A stretch of DNA of 64,000 nt from positions 42,501 through 106,500 of the forward strand of contig NZ_JARWOV010000239.1 of the NCBI RefSeq assembly GCF_029868855.1, given 5' to 3'. Numbering within the stretch: position 1 is the first letter of the stretch; each line of letters starts with the position of its first letter. Positions 26,105 to 34,604 of this stretch are shown here, piece after piece. This stretch comes from Nocardia carnea (GTDB taxonomy: Bacteria > Actinomycetota > Actinomycetes > Mycobacteriales > Mycobacteriaceae). A program made the position numbers and the translations under genes. The notes beneath the pieces are model-generated. The model had not been told where the DNA came from and made no database searches. It saw only the letters and a list, made by a program, of their open reading frames with translations.

Positions 26105-26953
26105 TCATGCGGCGAGCCCGGAATCACGAACAGCTTCGGCCAGCGGCTCCAGCACGGCCGGGTCGTGCGGCGGCGGGAGATAGATGATCGCGAGTTCCAG
26201 GCCCTCGGCGCCCAGTGCGGCCGCCCAGTCGATGAGCTCTCCGTAGCCCAGGTCGGGGTCCAGCCGCTTCTGCGCCGAGAGCATGATCTCCTTCGGATCA
26301 CGGCCGATATCGGCGCAATGCGCGGCCAGCACATCGCGTTTGCGGGCGAATTCCGCGGGAGTCCCGGCGACGAAGTTCCAGTGCTGGGCGTAACGGGCGG
26401 TGGTGCGGAGGGTGCGTTTCTCACCGTTGCCGCCGATACAGATCGGCGGGTGCGGGCGCTGCGGGCCCTTCGGCTCGTTGCGGGCGCCGGTCAGTCGATA
26501 GAACTTGCCGTCGAAATCGGTTGTCTCCCGGCTCAACAGCCCGATGAGTACTTGGCAGGCCTCGTCGAACCGGTCGAGCCGTTCGGTGATGCTGCCCAGT
26601 TCGATGCCGTACGCGCCGGATTCCTCCTCGTTCCACCCGGCGCCGATACCGAGTTCGAGGCGGCCGCCGGAGATGATGTCGAGGGTGGCGGCCATATTGG
26701 CCAGGACTGCCGGATGGCGGTAGTGCACACCGGTCACCATCGTGCCCAGGCGCAGACGTTCGGTGGCCTGAGCCAGCGCGGTCAGGGTGGTCCATCCCTC
26801 CATACAGGGCCCGGTGGAGTCGGAGAAGATGGGATAGAAGTGGTCGAAAGTCCATCCGGATTCGTAGATCTCGATATCGTCGGCGGCCCGCCAGACGGCC
26901 AGCATATCGGCCCAGGTCGTGTCCTGCGGGGAGGTCTTGAACGCGAATCGCAT
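26105..26953 (-). CDS. LLM-class F420-dependent oxidoreductase
   Basis: A 282-residue luciferase-like protein: MRFAFKTSPQDTTWADMLAV at the N terminus, RLRLGTMVTGVHYRHPAVLA, GGRLELGIGAGWNEEESGAY, and RPHPPICIGGNGEKRTLRTT. These are hallmarks of the F420-dependent branch, with the loop GAGWNEEE typical of mycobacterial members. The ATG at 26953 directly begins the first beta strand. The C terminus converges on the small secreted protein gene. Substrate unknown. Confidence 0.85.
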   Translation of the reverse strand: MRFAFKTSPQDTTWADMLAVWRAADDIEIYESGWTFDHFYPIFSDSTGPCMEGWTTLTALAQATERLRLGTMVTGVHYRHPAVLANMAATLDIISGGRLELGIGAGWNEEESGAYGIELGSITERLDRFDEACQVLIGLLSRETTDFDGKFYRLTGARNEPKGPQRPHPPICIGGNGEKRTLRTTARYAQHWNFVAGTPAEFARKRDVLAAHCADIGRDPKEIMLSAQKRLDPDLGYGELIDWAAALGAEGLELAIIYLPPPHDPAVLEPLAEAVRDSGLAA

Positions 26954-27018
26954 GAGACCCAGGCTAGAAGTTGGAGTGTGGTCCAGGTCAAAATCGGCTC
27001 GGCGGGTCGGCAGCGAAG

Positions 27019-28119
27019 TTATGCGAGCCCAGGCTGTTCGTCCGGCCGATCCGCTGCCGGTGCGGGCATACCGACGCGTTCCGCAATCTGATGGGACAGG
27101 ACGGCCATCGCGAAAACACCCCCCGCTACGCCCGCCACCGCCCCGAATCCATCGGTCGCGAAATCGGCGAATGCGTTCAGCACGGTGAATATCAGCGCCG
27201 CGATGCGCATGGTCTGCAGTGGCCACAGCGGACCCGCCCGGCGATAGCAGAACACCGCCGGAGCCGCTGTCGCGAAGGTCAGGCAGGCGCTGACGAAGAG
27301 GATCAGTTCGGCGATCCCCATTCGCTCCAGATCGACAACGGTGTCGGCGGCCCGCAGCGACAGCCCGCCGGTCAGCAACACGACGATCCCGGTGATCACC
27401 CCCGCCGCCGAAGACGCGACCAGCAACCAGCCGATGACCGGTACCCATCGGGGGCTGCGGAGGAAACCGGGAACGAGACGCGGCAACCACTGCCGGACCG
27501 AATACAACCGGTCCACCCGATGATCGGCCGCGTCCAGCAACAACCGGATACCGTGAACGGCGCGCGGATCGGCTCCGCCTTCCGCGGCGCGGTCCAGCAT
27601 CGCGCGGGCAGCACTGCGCCGATGCGCGGGCAACCCGCCAACCATCCCGGTCGCCGCGATCGCGGCGGCGTTGGCGAGATATTCGTCCACGGTCGGTGCC
27701 CGAACGATCCGCAGCAGCCGGTTGGCGACCAGGATCACCAGCACCAGCACATACATGATCTCGGCAGCGGGGCCGTAGAAATAATCGTTGTCGGCGGTGA
27801 CGAATTTGCCGACTTCGTCGAGGAACAACCCGAAGCCGATACCGCCGATCACCACGGCCACCGACCGCGCGGTGAACCCGAGCAGCAGCCAGCCCACCAG
27901 CAGCGCCACCATCATTGCGGCACCGCCGTACAGGGCGTGCGCGATATGCAGCGAACCACCGCCGACCTGCGGATAATCGGTGAGCGCGAGGTAGGCGCGG
28001 GTGACCAGGATGGTGGTGATCGCAATGACCAGGAACGTCTCCGCGGACGCGTTGCCGTAGACATTGCGCACCGTTCCGGTGCGACGCCGGCCGGGGCGGG
28101 GTGCGGGCACAGCGCTCAC
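27019..28119 (-). CDS. Polytopic membrane protein of unknown function
   Basis: About 366 residues with seven or eight hydrophobic segments, among them TFLVIAITTILVTRAYLAL, AMMVALLVGWLLLGF, VAVVIGGIGFGLFLDEVGKF, AEIMYVLVLVILVANRLL, VIGWLLVASSAAGVITGIVV and LILFVSACLTFATAAPAVF. A central soluble loop has DPRAVHGIRLLLDAADHRVD. I do not recognise a named family. The GTG at 28119 is the best start before the first helix, but the ribosome binding site is weak, so the start is uncertain. It ends 65 bases before the LLM start on the same strand. Confidence 0.7.
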   Translation of the reverse strand: MSAVPAPRPGRRRTGTVRNVYGNASAETFLVIAITTILVTRAYLALTDYPQVGGGSLHIAHALYGGAAMMVALLVGWLLLGFTARSVAVVIGGIGFGLFLDEVGKFVTADNDYFYGPAAEIMYVLVLVILVANRLLRIVRAPTVDEYLANAAAIAATGMVGGLPAHRRSAARAMLDRAAEGGADPRAVHGIRLLLDAADHRVDRLYSVRQWLPRLVPGFLRSPRWVPVIGWLLVASSAAGVITGIVVLLTGGLSLRAADTVVDLERMGIAELILFVSACLTFATAAPAVFCYRRAGPLWPLQTMRIAALIFTVLNAFADFATDGFGAVAGVAGGVFAMAVLSHQIAERVGMPAPAADRPDEQPGLA

Positions 28120-28609
28120 GGCCGGTCCGTGGCCCGGCGCTGTGCGGTTTCGATGCCCGTTGTCACGAACCACTGCATGCCCCTGCCGTCGGACCCCGTC
28201 GTACTCGCGTCCGGCATACACACCGGAAGCCGACCATAACCCGATAGCCGGGCAATATCGGGTAATCGTTTCGGTAGTGGCGCGAACTGCCGGAGACTGG
28301 CCCACAACGCTGTTCGCCCGCTCGAGCGGGCGAAAAGAGGTGCTCGGCGGCGTCCCTCGGTGACCCGATACGTACGGGACCTGCCGGCCGGCGATGAGTC
28401 TGTGAAGCCTCCTGTTCGTCGAGAGGGACCGCGGTACGGGGCAGATCGACAGGCGTCCGGGCTGTGCCGGGTGGCCGGCGCCGCACGGTCAACGCCTGCG
28501 GCTCCGCGGATAACCGCGAGGCCACAGGCGAGGTTGCACAGCCCGCCGTCTTCGCTCCCGTCGTGACGAGTGGTCGCCCGGGGCCGGCGAGCTGAACGGG
28601 GTCCCCTGT
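28120..28609. other. Intergenic region with a palindromic hairpin
   Basis: No gene is recognisable. The region contains a perfect 22-base palindrome at 28313-28334 (half TTCGCCCGCTC) and separates the thiolase stop from the membrane-protein start on the minus strand. Confidence 0.5.
28313..28334. terminator. Perfect 22-base palindrome, probable terminator of the thiolase operon
   Basis: The half-site TTCGCCCGCTC is followed directly by its reverse complement. It could fold as a GC-rich hairpin after the thiolase operon. It could also bind a dimeric regulator of the membrane-protein gene, so the terminator call is tentative. Confidence 0.45.
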
Positions 28610-29812
28610 TCAGCGAGTGGCGATAATCGCCGAGCCGTGACCGAAGAGGCCTTGATTCACCGCGATACCCGCACGTGCATCGTCCACCTGGCGGCCATCG
28701 GCCTCGCCGCGCAACTGCCAGGTGAGCTCGCAGACCTGCGCGATCGCCTGCGCGGGAATCGCCTCACCGAAACAGGCCAGCCCGCCGCTGGGGTTGACCG
28801 GGATCCGCCCACCCAAGGTTGTGGCGCCGCTGCGCAGCAGGTCTTCGGCGCCGCCGACCTCGCAGAGCCCGATATCCTCGTACCAGTCCAGTTCCAGTGC
28901 GGTGGAGAGATCGTAGACCTCGGCGAGGGACAGATCGGCGGGACCGAGCCCGGCCTCTTCGTAGGCGGCGTGCGCGACGGCGGAACGGAACTCGCGCGGC
29001 GGCGGCTGGACGGCCACGGCGGAATCCGTCGCGAAATCGGGCAGATCGATCACGGTTTTCGGGAACGTCGGCGTGACCGTCGACAGTGCCCGGATGCGGA
29101 CCGGATCGGTCACTCCGTGGCGGCGGGCGTACTCCATCGAGGTCAGCACCAACGCGGCACCGCCGTCACTGGTCGCGCAGATATCCAGCAGGCGCAGCGG
29201 GTCCGAGACGATCGCCGAGGCCGCGACCTCCTCGGCCGACACCTCCTTGCGATAGCGGGCATACGGGTTGTGCAGGCCGTGCCGGGCGTTCTTCACCTTG
29301 ACCGCGGCGAAATCGTCGAGGGTGGCGCCGTGCAGTGCCATCCGCCGGCGGGCGTACAGCGCGAAGTAGATGGGGTTGGTCGCCCCGAGCAGGTGGAAAC
29401 GCAACCAGTCCGGATCGTCGCGGCGTTCGCCGCCGACCGGCTGGAAGAAACCCTTGGGGGTGGCGTCGGCGCCCACCACCAACGCTACCTCGCACAATCC
29501 GGCGAGAATCTGGGCGCGGGCGTTGGCGACGGCCTGGGCGCCCGACGCGCAGGCGGCGTAGCTGCTCGAGATCCGCGCGCCCGACCAGCCCAGTGCCTGG
29601 GCGAACGTCGCGCCGGAGACGAATCCGGGGTATCCGTTGCGGATGGTGTCCGCGCCGGCGATATAGCCGACGTCGCGGTGGTCCACCCCGGCATCGGCCA
29701 GTGCGGCCCGCGCCGCGACCAGCCCGTATTCGACGAAATTGCGTCCCCATTTGCCCCACTGGTGCATACCCGCACCGAGGACGGCGATATCGCGGTCATT
29801 CGACTCAGGCAT
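28610..29812 (-). CDS. Thiolase / lipid-transfer-protein family (SCP2-type thiolase)
   Basis: A 400-residue thiolase-like protein. It has IAVLGAGMHQWGKWGRNF at the N terminus, YAACASGAQAVANARAQIL with the candidate nucleophilic Cys, AEVYDLSTALELDWYEDIGL, and the C-terminal VNPSGGLACFGEAIPAQAIA and VNQGLFGHGSAIIA. The NPSGG and AEVYD motifs are typical of the Ltp/SCP2 thiolase branch that works with DUF35 partners in acyl-CoA side-chain degradation. Its ATG overlaps the preceding DUF35 gene by 8 bases, which implies a physical complex. It may be a thiolase or a retro-aldolase of the Ltp2 type. Confidence 0.85.
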   Translation of the reverse strand: MPESNDRDIAVLGAGMHQWGKWGRNFVEYGLVAARAALADAGVDHRDVGYIAGADTIRNGYPGFVSGATFAQALGWSGARISSSYAACASGAQAVANARAQILAGLCEVALVVGADATPKGFFQPVGGERRDDPDWLRFHLLGATNPIYFALYARRRMALHGATLDDFAAVKVKNARHGLHNPYARYRKEVSAEEVAASAIVSDPLRLLDICATSDGGAALVLTSMEYARRHGVTDPVRIRALSTVTPTFPKTVIDLPDFATDSAVAVQPPPREFRSAVAHAAYEEAGLGPADLSLAEVYDLSTALELDWYEDIGLCEVGGAEDLLRSGATTLGGRIPVNPSGGLACFGEAIPAQAIAQVCELTWQLRGEADGRQVDDARAGIAVNQGLFGHGSAIIATR

Positions 29813-30251
29813 CGACCGGCCTCCACATCCACACCGTGTGCTCCGCTTCCTCGTCTTCGTACAGCACGCCGAGGGTCAACTCGACCGGCATGCCGACAGC
29901 CAGATCGTCCACCGTGAGGCCACGCACCACCTGCCCGAGAATCACCATCTGCTCGACCTCGAGCTCTACCGCCGCCACGACGTACGGCTCGAACGGTTCG
30001 GGCGAGACATACGGCGGTGGCGGCTTGTACCGGGCGTCCGCATACGACCAGATCCGGCCACGGGTGGAGAACAGGTACTCGGCGAGCTCGGAGCCGTCCT
30101 TCGGGCCCGTGCACTGCGGGTTCCGGCAGGCGAGAGTGTTCCGTGGGAAATACGGCGTGCTACAGGTAGTGCAGCGACTTCCCTTCAGGCGCACCGTGCC
30201 GTCATCCGCGGTGAACCAGTCGGCCACGGCGGGGCGTTGTTCTTTCTGCAC
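29805..30251 (-). CDS. DUF35 zinc-ribbon/OB-fold protein, partner of the thiolase
   Basis: A 148-residue protein with an N-terminal zinc ribbon C-x2-C-x11-C-x4-C (CTTCSTPYFPRNTLACRNPQ followed by Cys). An OB fold follows: GRIWSYADARYKPPPP, EPYVVAAVELEVEQMVILGQ and LTVDDLAVGMPVELTLGVL. DUF35 proteins bind acyl-CoA and stabilise thiolases or Ltp aldolases, as in ChsH2-Ltp2. The GTG start is chosen by family alignment; its ribosome binding site is weak. A KstR-like box lies 14 bases upstream of the start. Confidence 0.85.
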   Translation of the reverse strand: MQKEQRPAVADWFTADDGTVRLKGSRCTTCSTPYFPRNTLACRNPQCTGPKDGSELAEYLFSTRGRIWSYADARYKPPPPYVSPEPFEPYVVAAVELEVEQMVILGQVVRGLTVDDLAVGMPVELTLGVLYEDEEAEHTVWMWRPVDA

Positions 30252-30264
30252 AGACCCGACCGTA

Positions 30265-30279
30265 TAGGAACACGTTCTA
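30265..30279. promoter_or_regulatory. KstR-like operator
   Basis: TAGGAACACGTTCTA contains the core GAAC-n2-GTTC and agrees with the TAGAAC-n2-GTTCTA box bound by KstR, the TetR-type repressor of steroid degradation in mycobacteria, rhodococci and Nocardia. It lies between the divergent DUF35 and EF-G-like starts, immediately upstream of the DUF35/thiolase pair. Confidence 0.65.
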
Positions 30280-30382
30280 CTTTGGGCCGGAAACCCGCAC
30301 CATCCGCGCGCCACCGGAGGTACCGTGAGCCGGATCGGGGAGGCAACAGCCGTCCTCGGGTCGATCTGGAGTAATACACACG

Positions 30383-31171
30383 ATGGGTAGCGAAGTCATC
30401 GAACCGCAGTCGATCCGCAACGTCACGGTCGTCGGGGAACCCGATGAGACGACCCGCGTCGTGCACCGCCTGCTGCGCAATTTCAGCAGAACCGGAACCG
30501 GCATCTCGACCACGGTGCGGTGGACGACGGACCACAGCGATCACACGATCAGGATCGCCGAACTGTCGAGTCGCTTACCCATCGCGACCCTGGAGCGCTC
30601 CATCCGAGTGGCCGACGGGGTGATCGCGGTGATGAACGCCGCCGCGCCGCGCGCTCCCCGGCTCGAGACGCTACTGCGGGTCGCCGACGACCACCAGGTG
30701 GCACGGTTGTGCCTGGTGACCCGACTCGACCATCCCGCCGCCGACTTCGACCGCTGCCTCCGGACGATCGCCGGCACCCATGGGGCCGTGCCGTTGGCGC
30801 TCCAGGTGCCGCACGGCCTGGGCGCCGAATTCGAAGGTGCGCGCGACCTGATCCCGATGTGGGCGTGCGAACCCATGGTCGCCGATTTCCACGGGAGTCA
30901 TCGGACGGTCGCCGAAGAGTGGTACGGCGACCTCCTGGCCACGGTGAGCGAGCACAATGCACTGGCTCCGGACGAAGTTCCCGGCTTCCGGAAGATCGGG
31001 GCCGACCGGTTGTACGACCGCGTCCGCCACCTCACTCACCTCGGCGATATCGCGCCGGTCCTCTGCGATACGACGCCCTCGGGCCATATCGCCCCACTCC
31101 TGGACGCGATCGTCCGATACCTGCCGTCGCCCCTGCACGTCTGCCAACCCGAGCACGCCCTCGACTATTGA
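30383..31171 (+). CDS. Degenerate EF-G-like G-domain protein (predicted pseudo-GTPase)
   Basis: A 262-residue protein that aligns by eye with the G domain of elongation factor G and its relatives. It keeps RNVTVVGEPDETTRVVHRLL at the P-loop position, ERSIRVADGVIAVMNAAAPR, LVTRLDHPAADFDRCLRTI at the NKxD position, and LALQVPHGLGAEFEGARDLI. The nucleotide motifs are lost: GHVDHGKT-like G1 is GEPDETTR (residues 18-25), DTPGH of G3 is replaced by AELSSRL, and NKxD is TRLD. No EF-G domains II-V follow. GTP binding is therefore unlikely. It diverges from the DUF35/thiolase operon. Function unknown. Confidence 0.7.
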   Translation: MGSEVIEPQSIRNVTVVGEPDETTRVVHRLLRNFSRTGTGISTTVRWTTDHSDHTIRIAELSSRLPIATLERSIRVADGVIAVMNAAAPRAPRLETLLRVADDHQVARLCLVTRLDHPAADFDRCLRTIAGTHGAVPLALQVPHGLGAEFEGARDLIPMWACEPMVADFHGSHRTVAEEWYGDLLATVSEHNALAPDEVPGFRKIGADRLYDRVRHLTHLGDIAPVLCDTTPSGHIAPLLDAIVRYLPSPLHVCQPEHALDY

Positions 31172-31477
31172 CCGCCGCGGGTAGGCACACGTCGTGGCAC
31201 CTTCCGATGTCACCCTCGGTGCCCACGGCCGGAGGAAGCTCGACCCGGTCACCGGACTCGCCACGCACAACCGGACCGGGGCTGTGTACTTGCGATCTGC
31301 CGGTGCGCCGCGCACACGCGGGTGACCCGCTGAGAAACCGTCGGGCCGGCTCGGCCACGACGCCGGTACCGCTCGACGTGACCGACCGGCTGTTCTCGGT
31401 TCCGCCGTGTTTGTTCGTCGCGGGACATTCAGGCCACGCCCGCTCGGGATGTCCGGGGCGGTGCCGAGTGGTCCCGG
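31172..31477. other. Gap between convergent genes, no gene seen
   Basis: The 306 bases between the stops of the EF-G-like gene and the methyltransferase gene hold no recognisable coding sequence, and I saw no strong hairpin. Confidence 0.5.
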
Positions 31478-32284
31478 CTACGCCGGTGCGTGCTTACGGC
31501 CGACTGCGGCATACAACGGCAGGGTCTGGTCGTAGGCGGCGGGCTGGTCCATCCGCGGCCGCCACCGGTGCAACGGGACGACCCCCGGTTCGATCAATTC
31601 CAGGCCGGTGAAGAACCGCTCGAACTCGTCACGGCTGCGAGGTTGCATCGCGATACCGCTCTGGGTGTAGGTCGCGACGGTGCCGGCGACGCCCTCGGGG
31701 TCGATCTCCGCGGTCAGATGCGTCATCGCCAGGTAGCTGCCCGGCGCCAGTGCATCCAGCAGGGTCGCGACGGCGTCGTAGATCGCGTCACCCGCGACGA
31801 AGTGGCCGATCGCGATGAGGCTCAGCGCGGTCGGTACGTCCGGGTCGAGGGTGTCGGTCAGCGCGGGTGCGGACAGGATCGTGTCCGGTGCGGTGAGATC
31901 GGCGTTGATATAGCCGGTGCGCCCCTCCCGGGTGCCGGTCATGAGTGCCCGCGCGTGGGCGAGGACCAGTGGATCGTTGTCCACATACACCACCCGCGCG
32001 GCCGGATTCACCTCCTGGACGACCTGATGCAGATTCGGTTCGGTCGGAATCCCCGTGCCGATATCGAGGAACTGGCCGATCCCCGACTCGGCCGCGAATC
32101 GCGCGGCGCGGTGCATGAAGTCCCGATTGGCCCGGGCGACCTTACGCGCGTCCGGAACCGCCTGCTCCACCTTCGCCGCGGCTTGCTGGTCTGCCGGATA
32201 GTTGTCCTTACCGCCGAGCAGGTAGTCGTAGATCCGGGCGCTGTGCGGTTTGTCGGTTTGCAGATCCAACGATTTTCTCGCCAC
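31478..32284 (-). CDS. SAM-dependent methyltransferase, DUF574/PF04672 family
   Basis: A 268-residue member of the actinobacteria-specific S-adenosyl methyltransferase family. It has the N-terminal HSARIYDYLLGGKDNYPADQ, RANRDFMHRAARF, GIGQFLDIGTGIPTEPNLHQ (SAM motif I) and ARVVYVDNDPLVLAHARAL (motif II). The YDYLLGGKDNYPAD block is diagnostic. Targets of this large Streptomyces/Nocardia family are mostly unknown. The start is GTG. It diverges from the inositol-phosphatase-like gene. Confidence 0.9.
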   Translation of the reverse strand: MARKSLDLQTDKPHSARIYDYLLGGKDNYPADQQAAAKVEQAVPDARKVARANRDFMHRAARFAAESGIGQFLDIGTGIPTEPNLHQVVQEVNPAARVVYVDNDPLVLAHARALMTGTREGRTGYINADLTAPDTILSAPALTDTLDPDVPTALSLIAIGHFVAGDAIYDAVATLLDALAPGSYLAMTHLTAEIDPEGVAGTVATYTQSGIAMQPRSRDEFERFFTGLELIEPGVVPLHRWRPRMDQPAAYDQTLPLYAAVGRKHAPA

Positions 32285-32453
32285 AGCACACTCCGATCCG
32301 AGAACTACACCCGTACAACACAGTCGACAATATCGCCGATCCCGATTTCACCGCATGCGAGGTGCGGAGATCGGTGCAGGTGGCGCAAGTTTCGTTGCGG
32401 GGGTGGCGCAGCGCCCGGTGGCGCTGCCCGTTTGCTGCGGATAGCTTCAATGG

Positions 32454-33254
32454 GTGCAGGACCACCTCGACGACCTCCGATTCGCCCATGTTCTCGTGGA
32501 TTCCGCGGCCGCGGCGAGCATGGAACGCTTCAAGGCCCTCGACCTCGTTGTCGAGTCGAAGCCGGATCTGGAAGCGGTGCGCGAATCGGAAACCGAGGTG
32601 GAGAAGCTCATTCGCGGTCAGCTGCAGCGTTCCCGTCCGCGTGACGCTGTGCTCGGCGAGGGGGAGGGGCTGGAGGGCACCGGTCCGCGTTGCTGGGTAG
32701 TGGATGCCATCGACGGTCTCGAGAACTATGCGCGCGGAGTACCGGTGTGGGCCACGCAGATTTCGCTGATCGAAGCATCGGAGGGTGGCTACCGGCCGGT
32801 GGTCGGCGTCGTATCCGCCCCCGCGCTCGGCCGCCGCTGGTGGGCCGCGCAGGACCACGGCGCATTCACCGGCCGTAATCTGTCCTCGGCCACCCGGATG
32901 CGCGTCTCGGGTGTTTCGAAATTGCCGGACGCGTCGTTCGCGTACTCCTCGTTCGCGGGCTGGGAGGAACAGGGCCGGCTCAGCGGTCTGCTGGCGCTTT
33001 CCCGGGAGGTGTGGCGTACGCGTGCGTACGGCGATTTCTGGCCCTACATGATGGTCGCCGAAGGCGTGGTAGATATCTGCGCCGACCCGGACCTCTCGCC
33101 GTTGGAGATGGCCGCACATGCCGTCATCGTGACCGAGGCCGGTGGCGCCTTCACCGGACTGGACGGTAGCCCGGGGCCTCTCGGCGACAGCGCGGCCGCC
33201 TCGAACGGACTGCTCCACGACGAGTTGCTCGGATACCTGAACGAGCGTTACTGA
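32454..33254 (+). CDS. Inositol-monophosphatase-fold protein, divergent HisN-like
   Basis: A 266-residue protein like actinobacterial histidinol-phosphatase HisN: FKALDLVVESKPDLEAV near the N terminus and VDAIDGLENYARGVPVWAT. The Mg-binding motifs are altered. The first is GEGEG (residues 69-73) for GEE-type, the second is DAIDGLEN (84-91) for DPIDGT, and the late WD motif reads LSPLEMAAH with Glu 218 in place of Asp. Some acidic ligands remain (Asp 84, Asp 87), so weak or changed activity is possible. The start is GTG. No other his genes are nearby, so it is probably not the main HisN. Confidence 0.75.
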   Translation: MQDHLDDLRFAHVLVDSAAAASMERFKALDLVVESKPDLEAVRESETEVEKLIRGQLQRSRPRDAVLGEGEGLEGTGPRCWVVDAIDGLENYARGVPVWATQISLIEASEGGYRPVVGVVSAPALGRRWWAAQDHGAFTGRNLSSATRMRVSGVSKLPDASFAYSSFAGWEEQGRLSGLLALSREVWRTRAYGDFWPYMMVAEGVVDICADPDLSPLEMAAHAVIVTEAGGAFTGLDGSPGPLGDSAAASNGLLHDELLGYLNERY

Positions 33255-33363
33255 CGAGTGCGGTCTCCGATGAGCTCCGAGGGCCGTCCGGCGAGAAATC
33301 CGGCGGGCCGTGCGGTTTCTCGGGAGCGTCTGTGCGCGGCCCGGCGGACAGCATTGCGCGGAT

Positions 33364-34245
33364 TCATCCCTTCGCCGTATGTAGGAGGATGGCGGTCGCC
33401 AGTTCCTCGTGCACCTGTGGTGGGAGCGTATGGCCCATCCCGGCGACGATCTGTAGCCGAGCTCCCGGGATCTGTTCGGCGATCACCGCCCCGTGACCCC
33501 GTTTGACCGGTTCGTGACTGCCTTCCACGACCAGAGCGGGTACCTGTACCCGGTGTAGTACGCCGGTCGGCTCGAAATCGGGCCGGGCGGCGGCCGCCAG
33601 ACGGTGGTTCGCTGCGGCCGACAGGTCGCGGGCCCGGTCGTGGATCCGTTCCTGCAGTTCGTGTGCCGCCGCGTCGTCGAACGGCAGGCCGTTTCCGTGC
33701 AGTACGCGCTGTTCGGCGACCATGCCGTCGATACGAGTGCGCCGGTCCGCCGGCGGCGGTGCTGCCATGAGCTCGCGGTAGAAGGTGACGAATTCCGATG
33801 ACGGCGCGGGCAGGCTTCCCTGGTCCTGGGGTTCACCGAGCAGGGCGCGCATGAGGACCTGGCCCTCGCCGCCGCCGAGCGGTGAGGAGCCGATGACGGT
33901 CAGTGAGCGCACCCGTTCCGGCCGTTCCACCGCGACGAGCTGGGCGAGCAGGCCGCCCGCCGAATGCCCCACCAGATGCGCGCTTTCCAGACCGTGGGCG
34001 TCCAGCACGCGGTACACATCGTTCTTGATGTCCTCCCAGGTGTACGGCTGGGTCGCGAAGTCGACGGTGTCCGACATTCCGGTGTCGCGGTGGTCGTACC
34101 GGATCACCCGGCGACCTCCGGCGACGAGACGGTCGATGAACTCCTCCGGCCACAGGATGCCCTGCGACATCGACCCCATGATCAACAGGATCGGAGTATC
34201 CGTGGCGGTGCCGAACTCTTCGCTCCAGATCTTCACGTCACACAT
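33364..34245 (-). CDS. Alpha/beta hydrolase
   Basis: A 293-residue alpha/beta hydrolase resembling RdmC-type esterases. It has ILLIMGSMSQG (oxyanion region), RVIRYDHRDTGMSDTVDF, the nucleophile elbow VGHSAGGLLAQLVAVERPER, and GMGHTLPPQVHEELA carrying the catalytic His. The ATG at 34245 has a GAGGA ribosome binding site. It diverges from a TetR gene that has two operator-like sites at its promoter, so the hydrolase may be under that regulator. Substrate unknown. Confidence 0.88.
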   Translation of the reverse strand: MCDVKIWSEEFGTATDTPILLIMGSMSQGILWPEEFIDRLVAGGRRVIRYDHRDTGMSDTVDFATQPYTWEDIKNDVYRVLDAHGLESAHLVGHSAGGLLAQLVAVERPERVRSLTVIGSSPLGGGEGQVLMRALLGEPQDQGSLPAPSSEFVTFYRELMAAPPPADRRTRIDGMVAEQRVLHGNGLPFDDAAAHELQERIHDRARDLSAAANHRLAAAARPDFEPTGVLHRVQVPALVVEGSHEPVKRGHGAVIAEQIPGARLQIVAGMGHTLPPQVHEELATAILLHTAKG

Positions 34246-34604
34246 ATCGTCCTCTTCTGCGGCACTGCCGAGCGCCGATCTTTTCGGTGTTGTCGAACCG
34301 GCCGGTTCTGTTTGTGCGAGCTGGCTCCGGGGCGACCCCGGAGCGGTGCTACCGGGCGCCGCGCCGGGTGTGCCGGGGCAGGCTCTTTTTGGTGATTGCC
34401 GCGCGCGGCGGTGTGGGCCGAGCCGCGAGGCGCTGGTGGTTGTCCGGAATCGGGAAGGTGCCGTGTGGCTTTCGCATATCGGTTCCGCCTTTCGGCGAGG
34501 ACGGTGGGAGCAGAACGGGCGCCGCCCTTGCTTCTTACCGCCTCGTCTGTAGTACTCTGAACGAAGTGATTTGAACCGTAGTACTACAGATGGAGTGGTG
34601 TCAA
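34246..34604. promoter_or_regulatory. Divergent promoter region with paired operator sites
   Basis: No gene is seen here. CTGTAGTACT (34547-34556) and its exact reverse complement AGTACTACAG (34580-34589) lie 23 bases apart. The right copy is itself a palindrome, GTAGTACTAC (34578-34587), and the left is a near match, GTAGTACTCT. They sit 16-58 bases before the TetR start and probably form two binding sites for that TetR. Confidence 0.6.
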
